A stretch of 64,000 nt of DNA from Fasciola hepatica (Eukaryota; Platyhelminthes; Trematoda; Plagiorchiida; Fasciolidae), in the NCBI GenBank assembly GCA_948099385.1, contig CANUEZ040000180.1, positions 4,189,501 to 4,253,500 on the forward strand, given 5' to 3'. The notes under the pieces are model-generated. The model worked only from the letters and a program-made list of their open reading frames with translations. It was not told the origin of the DNA and made no database searches. Of the stretch, positions 53,189 through 62,604 are shown in pieces. Every line of letters starts with the position of its first letter. The first letter of the stretch is position 1. The translations under genes were made by a program, and so were the position numbers.

Positions 53189-55396
53189 TTAGTTGTAGAG
53201 CATGAAATGCAATAAAGTGCTGAGTAGCTCGGAGCGAGGCGATCTGCGAGCTACTTCGTCTTTTGTATGTGGTTTCGAGCTCGAATCATCAACATTTTCC
53301 TCGCCGTTTCCTGCTACGAGTGGATTAACTCTCTGATGTCTCGAACACGTTCTTCGTTTCTTCCGTTTCCTGTAATGTAACACAACTGTAGGATCTGTCC
53401 AATAGGCAAGGCTCAGTTCGGCGGTGGTGCAGTTCTCTTTTAGCATTCGTGCTACCTTAAAACCCAATACCAGTGCAGTCGTTTTGAGCTCGTTTGGGGA
53501 TACTGACTTCAGCTCAGCAATTTTTGTTTTGGCAAAGGGTACTTTGTTTCGCCGCCGGCCATGCAGTTCCACCCAGGTACCGTACACTGTCACTGGGTCG
53601 GCAAATTTCAAGCTGCTTTGAGTGACCTGCTGATGTCCTTTTTTGAGATATTTCAAAAGCCTCCGGGCAACTTCTTCTTTTCTCGATAGGTGACTTGACG
53701 GTGGTCTCTTGGGTATAGCAACTTCATGTTGCCCAATGTGAAGTCCCGTCTTTGAATTCGCCATCGGAAGCACCGACTGATCCTTTGAGTGAACTTCGCT
53801 TTCCTGAGATGGACCGTTGGATTCAATATCAAAAGGCTGATTGTGTTCTACAGAGGCACTTCTCTCAGCAACATTTGAGCAATTTATTGATGCCGATTGT
53901 TGAAGTTCGCTCGTCCGGGGTCCGAGAAGTGTCCAGCCTAGTATCGTTCGCGTAGCGAATGGTTCTTTTCGATTGCTTATGCTCTGTTCAAGCACCCAGT
54001 GGGCCTCTGGTACATTGCATCCAATTAGTATGTTGACGTGGGGGCTAGACACTTCTTCGAACTCTATGTCCCTGAGATGAGACCATCTCTTGGCGATCGA
54101 TCTAACAGAGTCGACTGGTCTCATTGGCAAGCTGTCTATTGCAAAAGCTTCCGGAATTTCTACGGTCCCCTCATCAGATGAAGACGCTAACTGCAGAGTC
54201 AGCCTCTTAGAATTGCTAACATGACCCCCTGCAATCGTGCTGATAGTGAGCGAGGTAGGCTCGCCTACTAGTTCACAGCTTTCTACAAGCTCGCGAGTAA
54301 TCAGCGAGGTATCCGACCCCGTGTCCAAAAATGCATTGACCCTTCTCAGTCCTTTAGGTGTCACGATACCGACAGGTACGATGCCTAATCTTGCCGGTTT
54401 GAAATCATCATGTCCCGTTGAACAGACAATTTTGGGTTCATCCGGCTGAATAGGTCTATTGTTGAGAAGGCCGTGCAGTAACGAGTGATGATTACCCGAG
54501 CATCCGTCTTGGTTGCATTTCACTCTTAAGCTGCATTCAGAGGCTCGATGAGAGTTGTTTAAACACATGAAGCATGAGCCAATCCTTTTTACTGCGCACC
54601 ACCGATCGGGTACACTCATCCCATGAAAGGTCGGACAATCTGGTAACCGATGCAGGGAGTTGCATAGCTTGCATTCAGCTGACCTCTCGGGTTCTTGACT
54701 TATCATGTGCATGTTAGACAAAGACTGGGTTTGGTTACAGTCCTTCTCCACAATTTGAGATGTTGGTTCCCTTCGCGCCAGTCTGCAACTTTCGCGTACG
54801 ATTTGTCCAAATCGACTGTTGGCGATACGGGATTGACGACCTATGAACTCCGTCAAATCGTTGAACGTAGATTCCCGCTCAAGCATATTTATTTTTTCAG
54901 CTTCCTCTGCCCATCGGCTCTGTAAATCAATAGATAGACATCGGACAATGCATTCCTGTGTGTGCAATGCATTCAGATCAGACTGGTATCCTAAGTGCTC
55001 CAGTGCTATACTGCAATTCTGCATTTTTATCACCAAACTCGACAGTGATTCAGCCTTGCCCTCAGTCTTTTTCGCCTCCAATAAAACACTATCAATTAGG
55101 CTTCTAGCCACCTTGAATGGTTGTCCAAACAAATCTTTCAGGGTTCTGCGCGCCCTGATGTATCCCATCGGTGGATCAAGCATCGCGCAGCCTTCGATAG
55201 CACTTTTGGCTCTCCCACGACAGTAATGTAATAAATACAAAAACCTTTGACCAGGATCTGCAACTTTGCACTCAACAAAATTTTCGAATTGTTTCATGAA
55301 TATACAGTATTGCTTGGGGTGCCCGTCGAAGTGGGACAGCTCCACTCTCGGCAGGTCAAGAGCCAAAACTTCGGTAGTTTCAGGCTGTCTCAAGGG
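53189..55396 (-). CDS. BEL/Pao gag-protease polyprotein fused to RNase H start, unit 1
   Basis: About 735 open codons. Residues 10-200 are the gag capsid domain (DUF1759-like: LPRVELSHFDGHPKQYCIFM). Zinc-binding Cys at 241, 244 and 253, then a CCHC knuckle C274-x2-C277-x4-H282-x4-C287. The aspartic protease active site DTGSD is at 357-361, within a DUF1758-like region ending GWTLLGP near 491. Residues 535-585 match the entry to BEL RT (a KDQSVLPM block to RLLKYLKK). The RT palm is then missing and residues 596-690 are RNase H-like with Asp599, Glu635 and Asp667 (WTDPT). No ATG starts this frame; it follows an in-frame TAA at 55,397-55,399. Integrase is absent. It would form particles and process itself but cannot reverse transcribe alone. 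Confidence 0.9.
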   Translation of the reverse strand, partial: PLRQPETTEVLALDLPRVELSHFDGHPKQYCIFMKQFENFVECKVADPGQRFLYLLHYCRGRAKSAIEGCAMLDPPMGYIRARRTLKDLFGQPFKVARSLIDSVLLEAKKTEGKAESLSSLVIKMQNCSIALEHLGYQSDLNALHTQECIVRCLSIDLQSRWAEEAEKINMLERESTFNDLTEFIGRQSRIANSRFGQIVRESCRLARREPTSQIVEKDCNQTQSLSNMHMISQEPERSAECKLCNSLHRLPDCPTFHGMSVPDRWCAVKRIGSCFMCLNNSHRASECSLRVKCNQDGCSGNHHSLLHGLLNNRPIQPDEPKIVCSTGHDDFKPARLGIVPVGIVTPKGLRRVNAFLDTGSDTSLITRELVESCELVGEPTSLTISTIAGGHVSNSKRLTLQLASSSDEGTVEIPEAFAIDSLPMRPVDSVRSIAKRWSHLRDIEFEEVSSPHVNILIGCNVPEAHWVLEQSISNRKEPFATRTILGWTLLGPRTSELQQSASINCSNVAERSASVEHNQPFDIESNGPSQESEVHSKDQSVLPMANSKTGLHIGQHEVAIPKRPPSSHLSRKEEVARRLLKYLKKGHQQVTQSSLKFADPVTVYGTWVELHGRRRNKVPFAKTKIAELKSVSPNELKTTALVLGFKVARMLKENCTTAELSLAYWTDPTVVLHYRKRKKRRTCSRHQRVNPLVAGNGEENVDDSSSKPHTKDEVARRSPRSELLSTLLHFMLYN

Positions 55397-55720
55397 TTAA
55401 TATTCGTCCATCACAGTGCCTTTTCGATGTTGACATTGTGAACTACATGGACTCTTTGCTGGCTCTCTGAGACCAGTTCCTTGTGTAAGGGGCTCTGCTT
55501 CCTTTCTGGCTAACCGCAGCTCGTTTTCTAATTCTATTACTCTCATTCTATAAGTACTAATATCGTCAAACGCAGCGCGGTTAGAGATATATGACCCGGC
55601 ACTGACAGAGCTAGTAGACTTAGCATTATCTAGAGAATCAATAACACCCGAACCATCCCCAGAGACTTGCCGAGTTATTTCCTGTTGTCTGAAAAGGTCC
55701 TTGCTTCCTCGTCTGGGCAT
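55397..55720 (-). CDS. N-terminal gag frame of unit 1, ending in TAA
   Basis: Starts at ATG 55,720 (MPRRGSKDLFRQQEITRQV), soon after the LTR end at 55,759. It contains a short coiled coil (MRVIELENELRLARKEAE) and ends at TAA 55,399-55,397. The next codons continue in the same frame into the 735-codon polyprotein, so the two are one gag frame split by a single stop. The minus-strand BEL element at 39,136 has the homologous N-terminus. Confidence 0.8.
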   Translation of the reverse strand: MPRRGSKDLFRQQEITRQVSGDGSGVIDSLDNAKSTSSVSAGSYISNRAAFDDISTYRMRVIELENELRLARKEAEPLTQGTGLREPAKSPCSSQCQHRKGTVMDEY

Positions 55721-55758
55721 TTCCAATGAGTTTTCTTGTCAAGGTTCCACTTGAGTAC

Positions 55759-56117
55759 TGTAAGTCAAGTCTCGCAAATCGAGCAACGCGTAGCCAAATC
55801 AAACGAATCCCAAAACCAGAACAAGATTGATTCGTAGCTTTTACGGTACTAAATTGAAATGCACAAAGGATACAAATATATACGAACCTCAAGTATGCGG
55901 CCAAATAGGCTTCACAGTAAAACCCAAAGGTCCAAAGCCCCGTGGCTCAAGCACGACAGTCAGAAACGGTTCAAGGCCAAATTCAAATGTCTCACATGGA
56001 TAAAAAAACGTGAAAATGTGTGGTGTATGAGCAAGCTTTCCAAGATAATGTTGAATATAGTCAAATTCACAAAGCACGTTGAACATTTAGAAGGATTTTC
56101 AGTATTCGTTCTTTACA
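55759..56117 (-). repeat. Array LTR 2 (shared)
   Basis: 359 bp; serves as the 5' LTR of unit 1 and the 3' LTR of unit 2 on the minus strand. No separate second LTR is present between units. Confidence 0.95.
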
Positions 56118-56325
56118 CCGCCGGCCAAAATCCTTCCGCGAAAATGGTTGTCTAAGGTTCAGGAAGGGGTCATGATTTTCACCCTATCTACCTTTAACTT
56201 ATTGTTAGTGCCTGTGGTTACTAACTTCCTGTGTTATCTGAACGTGAAACAGGTTTTCGCCGTAGTCATCATCGCACAATCCATAAGGAATCAATTCCAA
56301 ATCCAGCTGCACAACTTGAGATTGA

Positions 56326-56975
56326 CATATTATAATGGTTTATTTCGGGGACACCCGAAGCATGCTTGATAGCATGATCATATGATACAAGTGAGGTCAC
56401 AAAATGGTTCCTTGGGTATTTATTTGGGTATATGCAGCACAAAAGTGTATAGGTTTTAGTGGTCACATGAATGAATGCCCGGCAAACTTAAGCTTGAAGA
56501 TCACGTGGACACACCACCCAGTAGTGAGTGAAATGAGCTCCACTGTCGAGATACGTGATGAAGTGGAGCGGGGATGAAGTAAAAACGCGCGGTATATCGG
56601 ATAGCGTCGATGTAAAGTCGCAGGGTGAGTAAAATGACAAAGAAAACCTTTGCAAAAGCACCAACGAAAAATTGAAAAATTCTTGGTGATGACGGACATG
56701 CACTTGAACCAGTAGCCCAGATGACCCGGAAAATAGCAAAAATATAAAACCGAAGGATTTGTGGTGTCCTCTGAGGAGGAGAATTGCGTAAATGAAACAG
56801 TCCGTTTTACCGCTGAATTAGTACTTACTATTCATCAAGAGGTTGTGGAGGACGCCCTCATAAAGAGGTGTATGTAGATGCCCGAGCCTGGAAATTTTAA
56901 TGGAGCAGAGTGACGAAATGTGACAGGTGAGTGAAACACGATTTGAATAAAAGGTTCGTTCCAGGTTAATTAGTG
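56326..56975 (-). mobile_element. LINE 3' UTR piece inside array unit 2
   Basis: Same as 51,631-52,267 with the additional 13 bp (CAGCACAAAAGTG) also present in unit 3. Its presence in all units shows the LINE inserted before the array was amplified. Confidence 0.7.
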
Positions 56976-57896
56976 AACACAAGTTGGCAACAGGTTGGAC
57001 AGAGGAGTTGATGTGCGATGATCTTATGAAGTCGTATGGGGGTGGTGCATAAACAGTACTGTCAAAACATGTAAAGAATCGCTTAACGAGATGCGCTGGT
57101 AAGAGTCTGACATGGGGCATTTTGGAAACAATCTGAAGATCAGTAACTTGGCATACGTATAGTCCATTTCCAGAAAACGTTTTCAGAAGTTGCATTCGCA
57201 GTGTTCTTTGGCATAGATGCCCCATCGTGGAGGACGGTATGTAAGCAGTGCGGGGCGCCACATAGCCTGAAAGTGTGTCATTTCCTGAGTGTATTCATCA
57301 GGAGACCGGCGCATATAGTCAGACGCACGATGAAGATGAAGGCTTCGCAGAGTGAAGTCTTTCGCCGCACGAAATAAGTCTAAGCATCACAAGCAGTAAC
57401 CCATTGCAGCAACTGGTTAGACTAATTTTGTTTACAAGCATGAGCGCAGAAGTTGAACGCAGGTGAAACGCCTAATGAGATATCGCGTAAAATTGACAGG
57501 TCACGAACCAGTGGAATTACATAAAATTAACGCACCAAATCTTCCGAAAGAAATGAAAACCGGTTTCTGGTTATGAATAAATTTCGAAAACAAGTGTACG
57601 GCGGACAGTATCGAAATACACATGAACACGGAGATTGATCGAATACTGGCATCTATCAGAGTATTTCAAAGTTTTTCTGTGCACAAAATATGTGACAATC
57701 AATATTGTATAAAATGTAAATAAATGTTCTCCTTTAAAGATAATAATAGTTTCACAATGTGCTCACAGCTAGTATGCCTCACCTGAACTGTTCAAGTGAA
57801 ATACTGGTGAATTTATCCTCTTCGCCTATGTGCACGCTCGATAGAAACTGGAACTAAGTACATTTGCAACCTTTCAGAAAAAATGGGTCCAGCTGA

Positions 57897-60104
57897 TTAG
57901 TTGTAGAGCATGAAATGCAATAAAGTGCTGAGTAGCTCGGAGCGAGGCGATCTGCGAGCTACTTCGTCTTTTGTATGTGGTTTCGAGCTCGAATCATCAA
58001 CATTTTCCTCGCCGTTTCCTGCTACGAGTGGATTAACTCTCTGATGTCTCGAACACGTTCTTCGTTTCTTCCGTTTCCTGTAATGTAACACAACTGTAGG
58101 ATCTGTCCAATAGGCAAGGCTCAGTTCGGCGGTGGTGCAGTTCTCTTTTAGCATTCGTGCTACCTTAAAACCCAATACCAGTGCAGTCGTTTTGAGCTCG
58201 TTTGGGGATACTGACTTCAGCTCAGCAATTTTTGTTTTGGCAAAGGGTACTTTGTTTCGCCGCCGGCCATGCAGTTCCACCCAGGTACCGTACACTGTCA
58301 CTGGGTCGGCAAATTTCAAGCTGCTTTGAGTGACCTGCTGATGTCCTTTTTTGAGATATTTCAAAAGCCTCCGGGCAACTTCTTCTTTTCTCGATAGGTG
58401 ACTTGACGGTGGTCTCTTGGGTATAGCAACTTCATGTTGCCCAATGTGAAGTCCCGTCTTTGAATTCGCCATCGGAAGCACCGACTGATCCTTTGAGTGA
58501 ACTTCGCTTTCCTGAGATGGACCGTTGGATTCAATATCAAAAGGCTGATTGTGTTCTACAGAGGCACTTCTCTCAGCAACATTTGAGCAATTTATTGATG
58601 CCGATTGTTGAAGTTCGCTCGTCCGGGGTCCGAGAAGTGTCCAGCCTAGTATCGTTCGCGTAGCGAATGGTTCTTTTCGATTGCTTATGCTCTGTTCAAG
58701 CACCCAGTGGGCCTCTGGTACATTGCATCCAATTAGTATGTTGACGTGGGGGCTAGACACTTCTTCGAACTCTATGTCCCTGAGATGAGACCATCTCTTG
58801 GCGATCGATCTAACAGAGTCGACTGGTCTCATTGGCAAGCTGTCTATTGCAAAAGCTTCCGGAATTTCTACGGTCCCCTCATCAGATGAAGACGCTAACT
58901 GCAGAGTCAGCCTCTTAGAATTGCTAACATGACCCCCTGCAATCGTGCTGATAGTGAGCGAGGTAGGCTCGCCTACTAGTTCACAGCTTTCTACAAGCTC
59001 GCGAGTAATCAGCGAGGTATCCGACCCCGTGTCCAAAAATGCATTGACCCTTCTCAGTCCTTTAGGTGTCACGATACCGACAGGTACGATGCCTAATCTT
59101 GCCGGTTTGAAATCATCATGTCCCGTTGAACAGACAATTTTGGGTTCATCCGGCTGAATAGGTCTATTGTTGAGAAGGCCGTGCAGTAACGAGTGATGAT
59201 TACCCGAGCATCCGTCTTGGTTGCATTTCACTCTTAAGCTGCATTCAGAGGCTCGATGAGAGTTGTTTAAACACATGAAGCATGAGCCAATCCTTTTTAC
59301 TGCGCACCACCGATCGGGTACACTCATCCCATGAAAGGTCGGACAATCTGGTAACCGATGCAGGGAGTTGCATAGCTTGCATTCAGCTGACCTCTCGGGT
59401 TCTTGACTTATCATGTGCATGTTAGACAAGGACTGGGTTTGGTTACAGTCCTTCTCCACAATTTGAGATGTTGGTTCCCTTCGCGCCAGTCTGCAACTTT
59501 CGCGTACGATTTGTCCAAATCGACTGTTGGCGATACGGGATTGACGACCTATGAACTCCGTCAAATCGTTGAACGTAGATTCCCGCTCAAGCATATTTAT
59601 TTTTTCAGCTTCCTCTGCCCATCGGCTCTGTAAATCAATAGATAGACATCGGACAATGCATTCCTGTGTGTGCAATGCATTCAGATCAGACTGGTATCCT
59701 AAGTGCTCCAGTGCTATACTGCAATTCTGCATTTTTATCACCAAACTCGACAGTGATTCAGCCTTGCCCTCAGTCTTTTTCGCCTCCAATAAAACACTAT
59801 CAATTAGGCTTCTAGCCACCTTGAATGGTTGTCCAAACAAATCTTTCAGGGTTCTGCGCGCCCTGATGTATCCCATCGGTGGATCAAGCATCGCGCAGCC
59901 TTCGATAGCACTTTTGGCTCTCCCACGACAGTAATGTAATAAATACAAAAACCTTTGACCAGGATCTGCAACTTTGCACTCAACAAAATTTTCGAATTGT
60001 TTCATGAATATACAGTATTGCTTGGGGTGCCCGTCGAAGTGGGACAGCTCCACTCTCGGCAGGTCAAGAGCCAAAACCTCGGTAGTTTCAGGCTGTCTCA
60101 AGGG
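57897..60104 (-). CDS. BEL/Pao gag-protease-RNase H fusion, unit 2
   Basis: Encodes the same polyprotein as 53,189-55,396; no amino-acid difference was noticed. It keeps the zinc knuckles, DTGSD protease site and the RNase H-like Asp/Glu/Asp. Differences from unit 1 are a few silent or neighbouring-frame changes (for example AACTTCGG versus AACCTCGG near the start). Preservation of the frame in each unit reflects recent duplication and does not by itself show selection. Confidence 0.9.
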   Translation of the reverse strand, partial: PLRQPETTEVLALDLPRVELSHFDGHPKQYCIFMKQFENFVECKVADPGQRFLYLLHYCRGRAKSAIEGCAMLDPPMGYIRARRTLKDLFGQPFKVARSLIDSVLLEAKKTEGKAESLSSLVIKMQNCSIALEHLGYQSDLNALHTQECIVRCLSIDLQSRWAEEAEKINMLERESTFNDLTEFIGRQSRIANSRFGQIVRESCRLARREPTSQIVEKDCNQTQSLSNMHMISQEPERSAECKLCNSLHRLPDCPTFHGMSVPDRWCAVKRIGSCFMCLNNSHRASECSLRVKCNQDGCSGNHHSLLHGLLNNRPIQPDEPKIVCSTGHDDFKPARLGIVPVGIVTPKGLRRVNAFLDTGSDTSLITRELVESCELVGEPTSLTISTIAGGHVSNSKRLTLQLASSSDEGTVEIPEAFAIDSLPMRPVDSVRSIAKRWSHLRDIEFEEVSSPHVNILIGCNVPEAHWVLEQSISNRKEPFATRTILGWTLLGPRTSELQQSASINCSNVAERSASVEHNQPFDIESNGPSQESEVHSKDQSVLPMANSKTGLHIGQHEVAIPKRPPSSHLSRKEEVARRLLKYLKKGHQQVTQSSLKFADPVTVYGTWVELHGRRRNKVPFAKTKIAELKSVSPNELKTTALVLGFKVARMLKENCTTAELSLAYWTDPTVVLHYRKRKKRRTCSRHQRVNPLVAGNGEENVDDSSSKPHTKDEVARRSPRSELLSTLLHFMLYN

Positions 60105-60428
60105 TTAATATTCGTCCATCACAGTGCCTTTTCGATGTTGACATTGTGAACTACATGGACTCTTTGCTGGCTCTCTGAGACCAGTTCCTTGTGTAAGGGG
60201 CTCTGCTTCCTTTCTGGCTAACCGCAGCTCGTTTTCTAATTCTATTACTCTCATTCTATAAGTACTAATATCGTCAAACGCAGCGCGGTTAGAGATATAT
60301 GACCCGGCACTGACAGAGCTAGTAGACTTAGCATTATCTAGAGAATCAATAACACCCGAACCATCCCCAGAGACTTGCCGAGTTATTTCCTGTTGTCTGA
60401 AAAGGTCCTTGCTTCCTCGTCTGGGCAT
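60105..60428 (-). CDS. N-terminal gag frame of unit 2, ending in TAA
   Basis: Identical in layout to 55,397-55,720: ATG at 60,428, coiled coil, and the same in-frame TAA at 60,105-60,107 before the long frame. Confidence 0.8.
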   Translation of the reverse strand: MPRRGSKDLFRQQEITRQVSGDGSGVIDSLDNAKSTSSVSAGSYISNRAAFDDISTYRMRVIELENELRLARKEAEPLTQGTGLREPAKSPCSSQCQHRKGTVMDEY

Positions 60429-60466
60429 TTCCAATGAGTTTTCTTGTCAAGGTTCCACTTGAGTAC

Positions 60467-60825
60467 TGTAAGTCAAGTCTCGCAAATCGAGCAACGCGTA
60501 GCCAAATCAAACGAATCCCAAAACCAGAACAAGATTGATTCGTAGCTTCTACGGTACTAAATTGAAATGCACAAAGGATACAAATATATACGAACCTCAA
60601 GTATGCGGCCAAATAGGCTTCACAGTAAAACCCAAAGGTCCAAAGCCCCGTGGCTCAAGCACGACAGTCAGAAACGGTTCAAGGCCAAATTCAAATGTCT
60701 CACATGGATAAAAAAACGTGAAAATGTGTGGTGTATGAGCAACCTTTCCAAGATAATGTTGAATATAGTCAAATTCACAAAGCACGTTGAACATTTAGAA
60801 GGATTTTCAGTATTCGTTCTTTACA
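60467..60825 (-). repeat. Array LTR 3 (shared)
   Basis: 359 bp, between units 2 and 3; differs from LTR 2 by a few bases (for example GCTTCTACGG versus GCTTTTACGG). Confidence 0.95.
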
Positions 60826-61033
60826 CCGCCGGCCAAAATCCTTCCGCGAAAATGGTTGTCTAAGGTTCAGGAAGGGGTCATGATTTTCACCCTATCTACC
60901 TTTAACCTATTGTTAGTGCCTGTGGTTACTAACTTCCTGTGTTATCTGAACGTGAAACAGGTTTTCGCCGTAGTCATCATCGCACAATCCATAAGGAATC
61001 AATTCCAAATCCAGCTGCACAACTTGAGATTGA

Positions 61034-61683
61034 CATATTATAATGGTTTATTTCGGGGACACCCGAAGCATGCTTGATAGCATGATCATATGATACAAGT
61101 GAGGTCACAAAATGGTTCCTTGGGTATTTATTTGGGTATATGCAGCACAAAAGTGTATAGGTTTTAGTGGTCACATGAATGAATGCCCGGCAAACTTAAG
61201 CTTGAAGATCACGTGGACACACCACCCAGTAGTGAGTGAAATGAGCTCCACTGTCGAGATACGTGATGAAGTGGAGCGGGGATGAAGTAAAAACGCGCGG
61301 TATATCGGATAGCGTCGATGTAAAGTCGCAGGGTGAGTAAAATGACAAAGAAAACCTTTGCAAAAGCACCAACGAAAAATTGAAAAATTCTTGGTGATGA
61401 CGGACATGCACTTGAACCAGTAGCCCAGATGACCCGGAAAATAGCAAAAATATAAAACCGAAGGATTTGTGGTGTCCTCTGAGGAGGAGAATTGCGTAAA
61501 TGAAACAGTCCGTTTTACCGCTGAATTAGTACTTACTATTCATCAAGAGGTTGTGGAGGACGCCCTCATAAAGAGGTGTATGTAGATGCCCGAGCCTGGA
61601 AATTTTAATGGAGCAGAGTGACGAAATGTGACAGGTGAGTGAAACACGATTTGAATAAAAGGTTCGTTCCAGGTTAATTAGTG
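61034..61683 (-). mobile_element. LINE 3' UTR piece inside array unit 3
   Basis: Third copy of the hairpin-tailed LINE fragment, nearly identical to unit 2. Confidence 0.7.
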
Positions 61684-62604
61684 AACACAAGTTGGCAACA
61701 GGTTGGACAGAGGAGTTGATGTGCGATGATCTTATGAAGTCGTATGGGGGTGGTGCATAAACAGTACTGTCAAAACATGTAAAGAATCGCTTAACGAGAT
61801 GCGCTGGTAAGAGTCTGACATGGGGCATTTTGGAAACAATCTGAAGATCAGTAACTTGGCATACGTATAGTCCATTTCCAGAAAACGTTTTCAGAAGTTG
61901 CATTCGCAGTGTTCTTTGGCATAGATGCCCCATCGTGGAGGACGGTATGTAAGCAGTGCGGGGCGCCACATAGCCTGAAAGTGTGTCATTTCCTGAGTGT
62001 ATTCATCAGGAGACCGGCGCATATAGTCAGACGCACGATGAAGATGAAGGCTTCGCAGAGTGAAGTCTTTCGCCGCACGAAATAAGTCTAAGCATCACAA
62101 GCAGTAACCCATTGCAGCAACTGGTTAGACTAATTTTGTTTACAAGCATGAGCGCAGAAGTTGAACGCAGGTGAAACGCCTAATGAGATATCGCGTAAAA
62201 TTGACAGGTCACGAACCAGTGGAATTACATAAAATTAACGCACCAAATCTTCCGAAAGAAATGAAAACCGGTTTCTGGTTATGAATAAATTTCGAAAACA
62301 AGTGTACGGCGGACAGTATCGAAATACACATGAACACGGAGATTGATCGAATACTGGCATCTATCAGAGTATTTCAAAGTTTTTCTGTGCACAAAATATG
62401 TAACAATCAATATTGTATAAAATGTAAATAAATGTTCTCCTTTAAAGATAATAATAGTTTCACAATGTGCTCACAGCTAGTATGCCTCACCTGAATTGTT
62501 CAAGTGAAATACTGGTGAATTTATCCTCTTCGCCTATGTGCACGCTCGATAGAAACTGGAACTAAGTACATTTGCAACCTTTCAGAAAAAATGGGTCCAG
62601 CTGA

